The notes under the pieces were generated by a model. That model did no database searches. It had not been told where the DNA came from and saw nothing but the letters and a program-made list of their open reading frames with translations. 64,000 nucleotides of DNA from Bradyrhizobium sp. Lineage in GTDB: Bacteria; Pseudomonadota; Alphaproteobacteria; Rhizobiales; Xanthobacteraceae. The stretch is from the NCBI RefSeq assembly GCF_030646015.1, contig NZ_JAUSLT010000194.1, positions 1 to 64,000 of the forward strand, in the 5' to 3' direction. This document shows positions 35,670 through 44,354 of this stretch, one piece after another (positions within the stretch are counted from its first letter, which is position 1; every line of letters starts with the position of its first letter). The position numbers and the translations under genes were made by a program.

Positions 35670-36536
35670 CTAACGCCCAATCCCGAAGATCTGCCGTGCT
35701 TCCACCGGGCTCGCGATCTCGCGGCCGGCGTTGCGCGCGCAGGTCGCGATGCCTTCGATCAATTGGCCGTTCGACGTCACCTTGGTGCCGTCGCCGAGAT
35801 AGAAGGTATCTTCCAGCCCGGTGCGCAAATGACCGCCGAGATCGGCGCAGCGCTGGTGCAGCGGCCAGATTTCGGCGCGCCCGATCGCAGTGACCTGCCA
35901 GTTCGCGTCCGGCAATTTCAGCTTCAGCAGGATCGGCAGCAATTCCGGATCGGCCGGCATGCCTGACGCCACGCCCATCACAAAGTTGTATTCCAGCGGT
36001 CCGGCATACATTCCGGTCTGCCGGTACATGCCGACACAGCGCACGATGCCGACGTCGAAGCATTCGAACTCGGGAATCGTGTTGGCGACCTTCATGACGT
36101 CGAGATAATCCTGCACCTTCTCGACCGCGTTATCGAACATCATCGGCGGCCAGGCCCAGGTGTTGTCGGCCTTCACCTTCAGATAATTCAGCGAGCCTGC
36201 ATTGCAGGCCGCCATCTCGGGTTTGGTCTCGCGCACGCAATCGAGCGCGCCTTGATAATTCGGCCCGGAGGTTCCCGTGGTGTGGTTGATGATGACGCCG
36301 GGGCAGGCCTCGCGGATCGCCTGCTGGATCTCGCGCGACACGGCGACTTCCCAGGACGGCAGATGTCCCTTGCCCGGCGCCTGCTGGCGCAAATGGATAT
36401 GCATCACGCTGGCACCGGCGTCGAACGCGGCCCTGGCTTCGCGCGCCATTTGTTCCGGCGTGACCGGCACGTGATGCTGCTTCGGGTCGGTCAGCACGCC
36501 GTTCAGCGCGCAGGTGATGACAGCCTTGTCGCTCAT
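35670..36536 (-). CDS. Beta-keto acid cleavage enzyme (BKACE, DUF849), second copy
   Basis: A 288-residue DUF849 TIM-barrel protein: ITCALNGVLTDP at the start, the metal-binding HIHLR (two histidines), NHTTGTSGPN, and a late GLEDTFYLGDG. The reaction class is acetyl-CoA-dependent cleavage of a beta-keto acid into acetoacetate plus acyl-CoA. It differs clearly from the copy at 23295 and clusters with an acyl-CoA ligase and a biotin carboxylase, which suggests a different substrate. It lies directly downstream of the AraC regulator on the same strand. Confidence 0.9.
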   Translation of the reverse strand: MSDKAVITCALNGVLTDPKQHHVPVTPEQMAREARAAFDAGASVMHIHLRQQAPGKGHLPSWEVAVSREIQQAIREACPGVIINHTTGTSGPNYQGALDCVRETKPEMAACNAGSLNYLKVKADNTWAWPPMMFDNAVEKVQDYLDVMKVANTIPEFECFDVGIVRCVGMYRQTGMYAGPLEYNFVMGVASGMPADPELLPILLKLKLPDANWQVTAIGRAEIWPLHQRCADLGGHLRTGLEDTFYLGDGTKVTSNGQLIEGIATCARNAGREIASPVEARQIFGIGR

Positions 36537-36661
36537 GAATTAGCCTTTGGATCAGCCTTCGATCGGTTCAGCCCGCGACGCACGCGCGCAATGTTCGCGG
36601 CGGATCATGCGGCCCGCTTCATCCGGCTTCTTGCGTCAACGCGCTATCGCCGGTTCCGACC

Positions 36662-37483
36662 TCAGGCCCGCCCCTGGCGCAGGCCGGCAGCGGGCATGCC
36701 GGGATCGCTGCGGTAGATCGCGAGATCCCTGGAGCCTGAGAAAATCGCGCGCGGCTTCAATCCATAGAACCGGCGGATCGAATGGCTGAAATGGGTGGAG
36801 TCGGGATAGCCGATGTCCTGCGCCAGATGCGCGAGGTTGAGGTCCTGGTTGGCGAAGTGCAGCAGATGCCGCGCGCGTTTCCAGGCCCGGAAGGCCCGGA
36901 ACGAGATGCCGGTCTCCTGCTTGAACAAATGCAGGAAGCGCGACGAGGAAAGCCCGGCCTCCGCGGCACAGCTGGCGGCCGTCACCGGATCGCCGCAGAA
37001 CCGGCCGATCTGGGCAATCGATTTGATGACGCGCGGATCGAGCGAACGCGGAGGCAGCGCTTCGCCGAAGCACATGGTGTCGAACTCGGCATTGCTGATG
37101 TCGTCGCCATGCTGCCGCTGCTGCAACGCGCGATAGGCGGCGCGGACGCGTTGCGCAAAGAACGGAGCATCGGCTCCCGAAAGCCGCGCGGCGAGTGTTT
37201 CGAAGGCGCCTTCGCGGACGCTTTCCGGCTCGATGACGAGGCAGATCGCCGAGCGATGGTCGCTGGCAATGGTATGACGCACATTGGGCAGCACAACGGC
37301 CAGCTCGCCGTAGCTTTCGTAACCCGTGGCGGTGGTCAGCCAAAGGCCCGCCTCGATCGAGACATAGACATGAAACGCACCCGGGCAGCGTTGCCGCGGA
37401 CGGCCGAGCAGGCCGGCGTAAAACACCCGCTCCGGCGTAATCAGCATCAGATGGCCGGATTCCCGGCGCGCGCTGTCATTCAT
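36662..37483 (-). CDS. AraC-family transcriptional regulator
   Basis: A 273-residue regulator. Residues ~1-130 form a cupin-like sensing domain without clear ligand motifs. Residues ~170-255 hold two helix-turn-helix units (AASCAAEAGLSSSRFLHLFK, then LAHLAQDIGYPDSTHFSHSI followed by RRFYGLKPR). The start at 37483 is preceded by a GGGAGGGG site. As the first gene of a same-strand run with BKACE, ligase and carboxylase genes, it is the likely activator of that block. The ligand is unknown. Confidence 0.9.
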   Translation of the reverse strand: MNDSARRESGHLMLITPERVFYAGLLGRPRQRCPGAFHVYVSIEAGLWLTTATGYESYGELAVVLPNVRHTIASDHRSAICLVIEPESVREGAFETLAARLSGADAPFFAQRVRAAYRALQQRQHGDDISNAEFDTMCFGEALPPRSLDPRVIKSIAQIGRFCGDPVTAASCAAEAGLSSSRFLHLFKQETGISFRAFRAWKRARHLLHFANQDLNLAHLAQDIGYPDSTHFSHSIRRFYGLKPRAIFSGSRDLAIYRSDPGMPAAGLRQGRA

Positions 37484-37655
37484 TTCCGTCCCCTCCCGGG
37501 AGCAGGTCTGCTTCTTGCCGCGTGGGTGCGGGCTCTCTGGCGGAGCAGGCGGCAGAATACAGAAATCGCGGCGGATGTCACCGCGATAAAGTTCGGGAAA
37601 TGCTCAGGATTTGGCCGGTATTCGGGGGAGCGCGGTGAGCGGAAGGCTCTGGCAG

Positions 37656-37779
37656 CGTGCCCCGGATGCTGCGCAGCGCTCTTGCGGTGCGCTGCTGATC
37701 CGGGGTCCATCTTTAGGCTGAGAGTGGGTCCCGGCTCTGCGGAGCAGCGCCAAGTGCGCTGCACCGCGTCCGGGACACG
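37656..37779. repeat. Intergenic palindromic element, family R6
   Basis: About 124 bases with end arms CGTGCCCCGGATGC and GCGTCCGGGACACG. Inside, CTGATCCGGGGTCCAT and GGGTCCCGGCTCTGCGGAGC form further partial stems. It occupies most of the 310-base gap between the GST and AraC genes; outside the element I see no gene or clear promoter in that gap. Confidence 0.75.
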
Positions 37780-37793
37780 AAACGCATTGTTTC

Positions 37794-38444
37794 TCAGGAG
37801 CGCCGCGCGACCTTCTGCTGGTCGCCCGCCAGCGTTTCGGCGGCGACCGCCCGCTGGTAGCCGTCGCGGGCCTGCAGGCGTTGCCAATAGGCTGCGACGT
37901 TGGGCCCAAAATCCCTGGAAAGACCGATGTTTTCCGCCAGCCGCAGCGCATAGCCGATCACGATATCGGCGGCGGTGAAGCGCCCGGCGACCAGCGTCTC
38001 CGCGTTGGCCGTGGCGGCCTCGACCGCCCGCAGCCGGCCCAAAAACCACTTGGCGTAGTCGCCGGCCACCTGCGGGTTGCGGCGTTCCTCGGGCTCGAGC
38101 TGGGCGTAACGGAGCACCAGCGTCTGCGGAAAGGTCAGCGTCGCATCACTAAAATACATCCAGTTCAGGAACGCGCCATAGGCCGGCTCGTCGACGGCGA
38201 CCATCAGCGGCGTCGGCCCGTGCCGCGTGCCGAGATAGTGACAGATGCCCGTGGACTCCGTCATTTTGGTTTCGCCGTCGATCATGAACGGAATGGTCCC
38301 GAGCGGATTGATCGCGAGATATTCCTTGGCGAACACCCGCGGCGGGAACGGCAGCATTTTCAGCTCGTAGGGCAGCCCCATCTCTTCCAGCATCCACACC
38401 GGCCGGAACGAGCGCGCGGCGTGGCAATGATAGAGCGTGATCAT
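37794..38444 (-). CDS. Glutathione S-transferase-like protein
   Basis: A 216-residue GST-fold protein. The thioredoxin-like N-terminal domain begins ITLYHCHAARSFRPVWMLEE and has the cis-proline region NPLGTIPFM with the acidic/serine pair in MTESTGICHYLG. An all-helical domain follows, with RFTAADIVIGYAL as the N-capping motif. It may conjugate or isomerise a metabolite or detoxify an electrophile; no reaction is indicated. ATG 38444 has AAGGGA seven bases upstream. It is transcribed toward the AraC gene, separated by repeat R6. Confidence 0.88.
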   Translation of the reverse strand: MITLYHCHAARSFRPVWMLEEMGLPYELKMLPFPPRVFAKEYLAINPLGTIPFMIDGETKMTESTGICHYLGTRHGPTPLMVAVDEPAYGAFLNWMYFSDATLTFPQTLVLRYAQLEPEERRNPQVAGDYAKWFLGRLRAVEAATANAETLVAGRFTAADIVIGYALRLAENIGLSRDFGPNVAAYWQRLQARDGYQRAVAAETLAGDQQKVARRS

Positions 38445-38462
38445 CTTACATCCCTTCACTTT

Positions 38463-38587
38463 CCCTCATGGTGAGGAGTGCGTCCGGCAGCGCTTGCGCT
38501 GCAGGCGCACGTCTCGAACCATCTGGCGCATTCCCTGCTCCCATCCTTCGAGACGCCGCGCAAGGTGCGCGGCTCCTCAGGATGAGG
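38463..38587. repeat. Intergenic palindromic element, family R7
   Basis: About 125 bases with end arms CCTCATGGTGAGGAG and CTCCTCAGGATGAGG. The middle includes GCGTCCGGCAGCGCTTGCGC and GACGCCGCGCAAGGTGCGCG. It separates the GST gene from the substrate-binding protein gene on the same strand. Confidence 0.78.
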
Positions 38588-38671
38588 ATACTGGTTGCGG
38601 CAGCCTGCCGATCGGATCGGCATAGCATGGCGGGTCTTGCAGAAATACGAGTAATGCGACCGCCGCCACGA

Positions 38672-39889
38672 TCAGAGATTGGCCCCCTCGATGATGCTGC
38701 CGAACCGGACATAGCCCTTGCCGTCCCAGCGCTGCAGCAGCATCTGCCGCAGCGGATGGTGGTTGGTCGGGCTGGTGTTGACGCGGACGCCCGGCAGCAG
38801 CGTCGGAACCTCCAAATTTTTCAGATTGTTGGCCTGGGCCATGATGCTGTCGCGGGAGAAATTGCCGTTGCACTGCTCCAGCAATTTACGCAGCACCGAG
38901 GTGACCGTATAGCCATAGGCATTGAGGAACTCCTTCGGATTCCCGTCGCCATAGTATTTCGCCATGAAGGCGAAATAGTCCTTCATCCCGGCGTCGTCGG
39001 CCCATGCCGGATCCGAGGGGTCCTTGATGTAGGTCGAGGTGATCAGGCCGAGCGCGCGTTCCGGCCCGACTGGCATGATCGTCGAGGACACCGACGAGGC
39101 GCCGCTGGTGACGAAATGCATCGGCTTCCAGTCCAGCTCGAAGACTTTTCGGATTGCCTGGGCGGCGAACCGCGCGGTGACGCCGGAGATCAGCACGTCG
39201 GCGCCGCTGGCGCGCAGGGTCACGATCTGGGAATCGACGGTGGGATCGGTGACTTCATAGGACACCGCCTTGACCCGGGCCTCGTATTGCGCGCCCAGTA
39301 CGTCCTTCAGTCCGGCGACGAAATCCTTGCCGAGATCGTCGTTCTGATACAGCAGCGCGAATTTGGCATCGGCCTTCTGGCTGAGCGCATATTTGGCGAA
39401 GACCTGGGCTTCGGTGCGCGAACTCGGCGCAAAGCCCATGGTCCACGGATAGGTCTGGTAGTCGCCCCATTTGTCGCCATTCACCGACAGGAACAGATGC
39501 GGCACCTTGTTCGCATTGATGTATTTGACCACCGCCGAGTTCGGCGACGTCCCCAGCATCGAGAACAGGAAAGCCACATTGTCGCTTTCGATCAGCTTAC
39601 GGGTTTGCTCGACGGTCTTGGCCGGATTGAAGGCGTCGTCATAAAAGACAAAATTGATCTTGCGGCCGGCGATGCCGCCCTGCTCGTTGATCATCTTGAA
39701 ATAGGCATCCGAGCAGCGCGCGATGGTGCCCAATGCCGAGACCGGGCCGCTCAGCGACGTGGTGCATCCGATCTTGATCTCGGTGGCGGTGACGCCGGGG
39801 GTCTCCTGGGCGCGGGCGGGGCCGGCAAGTGCTGCAACACCGGCGGCGGCGGAGCCCGCCAGCAGGGAACGGCGGTTGAGCGATGTCAT
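38672..39889 (-). CDS. ABC transporter substrate-binding protein, branched-chain amino acid type (orphan)
   Basis: A 405-residue Peripla_BP_6-type receptor. The N-terminal MTSLNRRSLLAG has paired arginines followed by a hydrophobic stretch cut near GPARAQE, so export may be Tat- or Sec-dependent. The mature part has IKIGCTTSLSGPVSALG and MINEQGGIAGRKI. No permease or ATPase gene is adjacent, so it must use a transporter encoded elsewhere, perhaps with the acyl-CoA block's substrate. ATG 39889 has GGAG six bases upstream; the open frame continues far upstream through repeat R2, which is not coding. Confidence 0.9.
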   Translation of the reverse strand: MTSLNRRSLLAGSAAAGVAALAGPARAQETPGVTATEIKIGCTTSLSGPVSALGTIARCSDAYFKMINEQGGIAGRKINFVFYDDAFNPAKTVEQTRKLIESDNVAFLFSMLGTSPNSAVVKYINANKVPHLFLSVNGDKWGDYQTYPWTMGFAPSSRTEAQVFAKYALSQKADAKFALLYQNDDLGKDFVAGLKDVLGAQYEARVKAVSYEVTDPTVDSQIVTLRASGADVLISGVTARFAAQAIRKVFELDWKPMHFVTSGASSVSSTIMPVGPERALGLITSTYIKDPSDPAWADDAGMKDYFAFMAKYYGDGNPKEFLNAYGYTVTSVLRKLLEQCNGNFSRDSIMAQANNLKNLEVPTLLPGVRVNTSPTNHHPLRQMLLQRWDGKGYVRFGSIIEGANL

Positions 39890-40025
39890 GCTTTTCTCCA
39901 GGTTACGTTGAACCCTTGGCTTGCGAACTTTGCGCAGGCGTTGCATGCAGTCTCGGAGAAAATCGATTGCGTATCTTGCGTTTAAGCGCTGATCAGCTAG
40001 TCGACACAAGACGGTGCGACTTGCT

Positions 40026-40166
40026 TCCTTCTCCCCTTGTGGGAGAAGGTGCCTTCGCGAAGCGAAGGCGGATGAGGGGTCTCTATCCGCGGAGACAGAC
40101 CCCTCACCCGTCTCGAATGCGCTGCGCGCATTCGATCCACCCTCTCCCACAAGGGGAGAGGGAAGG
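40026..40166. repeat. Intergenic palindromic element, family R2
   Basis: About 141 bases. CTTCTCCCCTTGTGGGAGAA at the left and CTCTCCCACAAGGGGAGAGG at the right form outer arms; inside, GGATGAGGGGTCT and AGACCCCTCACCC pair. It lies in the 310-base gap between the divergent receptor and acyl-CoA dehydrogenase genes, close to both promoters. Nothing else recognisable is in that gap. Confidence 0.82.
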
Positions 40167-40199
40167 AAACGGCACCTCCTGAGTAGAAAGGCCAGGCCA

Positions 40200-41411
40200 A
40201 TGGATTTCGAACATAGTCCGAGAGCGATCGAGCTACAGGAAAAGCTGTCGGCGTTCATGGCGCGGCACGTCTATCCGGTCGAAGGCCTCTATCAGGAGCA
40301 GGTCGAGAACGGCCATCGCCATCACCGCCCGCCCATCCTGGAAGAGCTGAAGCGCCGTGCCCGCGCCGAGGGGCTGTGGAATCTGTTCCTGCCCGGCGAG
40401 CATGGCGCCGGGATCAGCAATCTCGACTACGCGCCGCTGGCCGAGATCATGGGCCGGGTGTCGTGGTCGTCTGAAATCTTCAATTGTTCGGCGCCCGATA
40501 CCGGCAACATGGAAGTGCTCACGCTGTACGGCACGGCGGAACAGAAGAAGCGCTGGCTTGAACCGCTGCTGGCGGGCGAAATCCGCTCGGCGTTCTCGAT
40601 GACCGAGCCTGAAGTGGCCTCCAGCGACGCCACCAACATCCAGTGCAGCATCCGCCGCGACGGCGGCGACTATGTCATCAACGGCCGCAAATGGTTCACC
40701 TCGGGCGCGATGAGCGAGGATTGCAGGATCCTGATCGTGATGGGCAAGACCGATCCTGACAATCCCAACAAGCATCTGCAGCAGTCGATGGTGCTGGTGC
40801 CCCGGGAGACGCCCGGCGTTCGCATCGTGCGCGACATGCGCGTGTTCGGCTATGACGAGGCACCGGTCGGCCATCCCGAGATCGTCTATGACAACGTCCG
40901 GGTGCCCTTGGAAAACATCCTGCTCGGCGAAGGACGCGGTTTTGAAATCGCACAGGGCCGCCTCGGGCCCGGCCGTATCCATCACTGCATGCGGCTGATC
41001 GGCTGTGCGCAGCGCGCGCTAGAGCTGATGTGCGCCCGCGCGCAATCCCGCGTCGCCTTCGGCAAGGCGCTCGGCGAGCAGGGATCGGTGCGCGAGGACA
41101 TTGCAAACTCCTGGTGCGAGATCGAACAGGCGCGGCTGTTGACGCTGCGGGCTGCCGAAAAAATGGATCGCGAGGGCAACAAGGCGGCGCGCGACATGAT
41201 CGCCGCGGCAAAAGTCGTGGTGCCGAGCATGGCCGCCCGCGTCATCGACCGCGCCATCCAGATCCACGGCGCCGCCGGCGTGTCGCAGGATACTTTCCTG
41301 GCTGAAGCCTACATGTACGCGCGTTTCATGCGGCTCGGCGATGGGCCGGACCAGGTGCACCTGGCGCAGTTGGGGCGGGGATTGCTGAGGCGGCATGGGA
41401 CGGCGGGGTGA
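40200..41411 (+). CDS. Acyl-CoA dehydrogenase (ACAD10/11-like)
   Basis: A 403-residue flavoprotein dehydrogenase. FAD/acyl-CoA motifs include FSMTEPEVASSDATNI, INGRKWFTSGA and LGEGRGFEIAQGRLGPGRIH. At the place of the usual catalytic glutamate (the E of YEGTSEI) this group has Asp in LGDGPDQV. It should introduce a double bond into an acyl-CoA, possibly an unusual or hydroxylated one as in ACAD10/11 relatives. It is clearly paralogous to the convergent gene at 41590. ATG 40200 follows AAAGGCCAGGCC; the upstream open frame is repeat R2. Confidence 0.9.
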   Translation: MDFEHSPRAIELQEKLSAFMARHVYPVEGLYQEQVENGHRHHRPPILEELKRRARAEGLWNLFLPGEHGAGISNLDYAPLAEIMGRVSWSSEIFNCSAPDTGNMEVLTLYGTAEQKKRWLEPLLAGEIRSAFSMTEPEVASSDATNIQCSIRRDGGDYVINGRKWFTSGAMSEDCRILIVMGKTDPDNPNKHLQQSMVLVPRETPGVRIVRDMRVFGYDEAPVGHPEIVYDNVRVPLENILLGEGRGFEIAQGRLGPGRIHHCMRLIGCAQRALELMCARAQSRVAFGKALGEQGSVREDIANSWCEIEQARLLTLRAAEKMDREGNKAARDMIAAAKVVVPSMAARVIDRAIQIHGAAGVSQDTFLAEAYMYARFMRLGDGPDQVHLAQLGRGLLRRHGTAG

Positions 41412-41440
41412 GCGGGGGCACCATCGCCTCATCACCACAG

Positions 41441-41552
41441 CTGTCATCGCCCGGCTTTGACCGGGCGAATCCGCCCAGTACGCAGCGACCGCTCGGTTCG
41501 ATTACAACCGCCTCTGGAATACTGGATCGCCCGCCTTCGCGGGCGATGACAG
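41441..41552. repeat. Intergenic palindromic element, family R8
   Basis: About 112 bases with ends CTGTCATCGCCCGG and GCGGGCGATGACAG. The left arm contains CCCGGCTTTGACCGGGCGAA and the right arm GATCGCCCGCCTTCGCGGGC. It lies between two convergent acyl-CoA dehydrogenase genes, where it can act on both 3' ends. Confidence 0.8.
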
Positions 41553-41589
41553 TCGTGATCGTTGCGACCTCCGTCGGCCCTTCCCCGCC

Positions 41590-42813
41590 TCATACATTAC
41601 AATGCTTTCTTAACTCCAGCCTTGCGATCTGATTGCGATGAACCTCGTCCGGCCCATCTGCCAGCCGTAGCAGCCGCGCCGTCGCATAGGCCGCGGCCAG
41701 TCCGAAATCGTTGCTGGTGCCGCCGCCGCCATGGGCCTGGATCGCCCAGTCGATCACCTGGCAGGCCATGTTCGGCACCGCGACCTTGATCATGGCGATC
41801 TCGGCCTTGGCCTCGCGGTTGCCGACGGTGTCCATCATGTGCGCGGCATGCAGCGTCAACAGCCGCGACTGCTCGATCATGATGCGAGATTCCGCGATGC
41901 GTTCCTGGGTGACGGTCTGCTCCGATACCGGCTTGCCGAAGGCGACGCGGCTACGCGTGCGCACGCACATCTTTTCCAGCGTGCGTTCGGCCAAACCGAT
42001 CAGCCGCATGCAGTGATGAATCCGGCCGGGGCCGAGCCGGCCCTGCGCGATTTCAAAGCCGCGGCCCTCGCCGAGCAGCATGTTGCTGGCGGGCACGCGG
42101 ACATTGTCGAACACCACTTCGGAGGCGCGGTCGGGCACGCCGTAAAACCCGAACACCGGGATCGGCCGCAGCACCTTGACGCCCGGCGTGTCCATCGGCA
42201 CCAGGATCATCGACTGCTGGCGGTGGCGGTCCAGATTGTCCGGATCGGTCTTGCCCATGAAGATGCAGATCTTGCAGCGCGGGTCGGTGGCGTTGGTGGT
42301 GTACCATTTGCGGCCATTGATGACGTAGTCATCGCCTTCGCGAACAATCGAGCTCTCGATATTGGTGGCGTCGCTGGAGGCCACGGCCGGTTCGGTCATG
42401 GCGAAGCAGGAGCGGATTTCGCCAGCTAGCAGCGGCTTCAGCCACTTTTCCTGATGCTCCCGCGTGCCGTAGCGCGCCAGCACTTCCATGTTGCCGGTGT
42501 CGGGCGCCGAGCAGTTGAACAGCTCGGGCGCAAGATGCGACCGTCCCATCACCTCGCACAGCGGTGCATATTCGAGGTTGGTAAGACCGGCGCCATGCTC
42601 GCTCTCGGGCAGGAACAGGTTCCAGAGGCCCGCTTCCCGCGCCTTCGGCTTCAGCTCCTCGACAACAGGATAGACTTTCCAGGGCCCGAGTTCTTCCGCC
42701 TCCCGATAGAACCGCTCTTCGTTCGGATAGACGTGACGGTCCATGAACGACTGTACGCGATGCTTCAGTTCACCGACTTTCTGGCTCTGTTCGTAGAACA
42801 TCGACGACCCCAT
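41590..42813 (-). CDS. Acyl-CoA dehydrogenase (ACAD10/11-like), paralogue
   Basis: A 407-residue dehydrogenase closely related to the convergent gene at 40200: both share LWNLFLP, FNCSAPDTGNMEVL, TEP.VASSDATNI and LGEGRGFEIAQGRLGPGRIH. Asp in LADGPDEV takes the position of the canonical catalytic glutamate. The start is one of two nearby ATGs (42813 or 42801); neither has a strong ribosome site. The duplication suggests either two chain-length preferences or sequential steps in the same pathway. Confidence 0.9.
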   Translation of the reverse strand: MGSSMFYEQSQKVGELKHRVQSFMDRHVYPNEERFYREAEELGPWKVYPVVEELKPKAREAGLWNLFLPESEHGAGLTNLEYAPLCEVMGRSHLAPELFNCSAPDTGNMEVLARYGTREHQEKWLKPLLAGEIRSCFAMTEPAVASSDATNIESSIVREGDDYVINGRKWYTTNATDPRCKICIFMGKTDPDNLDRHRQQSMILVPMDTPGVKVLRPIPVFGFYGVPDRASEVVFDNVRVPASNMLLGEGRGFEIAQGRLGPGRIHHCMRLIGLAERTLEKMCVRTRSRVAFGKPVSEQTVTQERIAESRIMIEQSRLLTLHAAHMMDTVGNREAKAEIAMIKVAVPNMACQVIDWAIQAHGGGGTSNDFGLAAAYATARLLRLADGPDEVHRNQIARLELRKHCNV

Positions 42814-42834
42814 TCATGGTTCGGGAAGATCACT

Positions 42835-42992
42835 TACCTTCCCCTGGAGGGGGAGGGTCGACGCGCGTGAAACGCGCGGCGGGGTGGGGTGAAAGTCTTT
42901 CGTTACGAACAGTGCACGAGTTGATAGACTGTCACCCCACCCCGTCTCGCATCTTGCGATGCGAGCCAACCCTCCCCCTCCAGGGGAGGGTA
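42835..42992. repeat. Intergenic palindromic element, family R1 (complete)
   Basis: A 158-base copy of R1 with outer arms TACCTTCCCCTGGAGGGGGA and CCTCCCCCTCCAGGGGAGGG and inner GGCGGGGTGGGGTGA and TCACCCCACCCCG. The right inner arm uses the alternative GTCTCGCATCTTGCGATGCG sequence also seen at 18671. It fills the gap between two acyl-CoA dehydrogenase genes on the minus strand. Confidence 0.85.
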
Positions 42993-43001
42993 AGAAAGTC
43001 A

Positions 43002-44159
43002 CTACTTCTTCGCGCCGGGCAGCGTGCCCATCATCTTGCACAGCACCGACAGCATCACCTCGTCGGCGCCGCCGCCGATCGAGGTGAGGCGGCTGTCGCG
43101 ATAGGCGCGGCTGACATGGGTCTCGTTCATGAAGCCCATGCCACCCCAGAACTGCAGGCAGGCGTCGGTCAACTCGCGGGCGAGCCGGCCGGCCTTCAGT
43201 TTCGCCATGGTCGCCAGCCGGGTGACGTCCTCGCCCGCGACCAGCGCCTCGCCGGCGCGGTAGATCAGCGCGCGCAACAACTCGACCTCGGTCTGCATTT
43301 CCGCCAGCTTGAAGTGCACGACCTGGTTGTCGAGGATGCTCTGGCCGAACGCCTTGCGATTGCGGGTGTATTCGATCGTCTCGTTGATGATCGTTTCATG
43401 CGCCTTGAGGCAGGCGGCGGCGCCCCATAGCCGCTCCTCCTGGAACTGGACCATCTGGTAGGTAAAGCCCATGCCTTCCTCGCCGATGCGGTTGCACTTC
43501 GGCACCCGCACCTCGTCGAAGAAGATCTGCGCGGTATCGGACGAGCGCATCCCCATCTTGTCGAGCTTTCGCGCGACCTGGACGCCCTTGCTCTTCATGG
43601 GAACGCAGATCAGCGACTTGTTGCGGTGCACCGGACCATCGCCGGTGTTGGCGAGCAGGCAGATCCAGTCGGCCTTGACGCCGTTGGTGATCCACATCTT
43701 GCCGCCATTGATGACGTAGTCGTCGCCATCGGAACGCGCGCTGGTCTTGATCGAGGCGACGTCGGAACCGGCGCCCGGCTCCGACACGCCGATGCAGGCC
43801 ACCGCGTCGCCCGATATCGCCGGCGCCAGAAACTCGCGGCGCACCTCATCCGAGCCGAACCGCGCCAGCGCCGGCGTCGCCATATCGGTCTGCACCCCGA
43901 TCGCCATCGGCACCCCGCCGCAATGGATCGCGCCCAGTTCCTCGGCCATCATCAGCGCGTAGCTGTAATCCAGCCCCTGGCCGCCGAATTCGACGGGCTT
44001 GTTGAGGCCGAGGAAGCCGAGAGTGCCGAGCTTCTTGAACATCTCGTGCGAGGGGAATTGTTCCGCCTTCTCCCATTCGTCGACGAAGGGATTGATTTCC
44101 GTTGCAATGAACTTTTGCAGGGTGCTGCGGGCGTCGTCGTGGTCTGCGGTGAAGAGCAT
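43002..44159 (-). CDS. Acyl-CoA dehydrogenase (isovaleryl/long-chain type active site)
   Basis: A 385-residue dehydrogenase with CIGVSEPGAGSDVASI, VINGGKMWITNG and FWGGMGFMNE. The canonical glutamate position (YEGTSE) reads IGGGADE here. A glutamate is instead present in QFQEERLW, where isovaleryl- and long-chain acyl-CoA dehydrogenases have their catalytic base. The substrate is therefore more likely a branched or long acyl-CoA; citronellyl-CoA-type substrates are possible but unproven. It is co-directional with the next dehydrogenase gene upstream, with repeat R3 between. Confidence 0.9.
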   Translation of the reverse strand: MLFTADHDDARSTLQKFIATEINPFVDEWEKAEQFPSHEMFKKLGTLGFLGLNKPVEFGGQGLDYSYALMMAEELGAIHCGGVPMAIGVQTDMATPALARFGSDEVRREFLAPAISGDAVACIGVSEPGAGSDVASIKTSARSDGDDYVINGGKMWITNGVKADWICLLANTGDGPVHRNKSLICVPMKSKGVQVARKLDKMGMRSSDTAQIFFDEVRVPKCNRIGEEGMGFTYQMVQFQEERLWGAAACLKAHETIINETIEYTRNRKAFGQSILDNQVVHFKLAEMQTEVELLRALIYRAGEALVAGEDVTRLATMAKLKAGRLARELTDACLQFWGGMGFMNETHVSRAYRDSRLTSIGGGADEVMLSVLCKMMGTLPGAKK

Positions 44160-44195
44160 TTTTCTAATCCATTCTCGCCATTCCGGGCGCTCGTC

Positions 44196-44352
44196 TTCTT
44201 CCCCCCTCCCCCCGCGAGCGCAGCGAGTGGTGGGGTGGGGTGGGGGGTGGGGGGTGCGTCCGCAAATTCACTGGCAATCGTATGCGCTGATAGACCCCCC
44301 ACCCCCGACCCCTCCCCGCCACGCGCAAGGGCGCGTGGGAGGAGGGGAGAAG
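44196..44352. repeat. Intergenic GC-rich element, family R3
   Basis: About 157 bases with CCCTCCCCCCGCGAGCGCAG, then GGTGGGGTGGGGTGGGG on the left, and CCCCCCACCCCCGACCCCTC then GCGCAAGGGCGCGTGGGAGG on the right. The two halves can pair. A second copy is at 60531. It lies between two same-strand acyl-CoA dehydrogenase genes. Confidence 0.78.
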
Positions 44353-44354
44353 AT

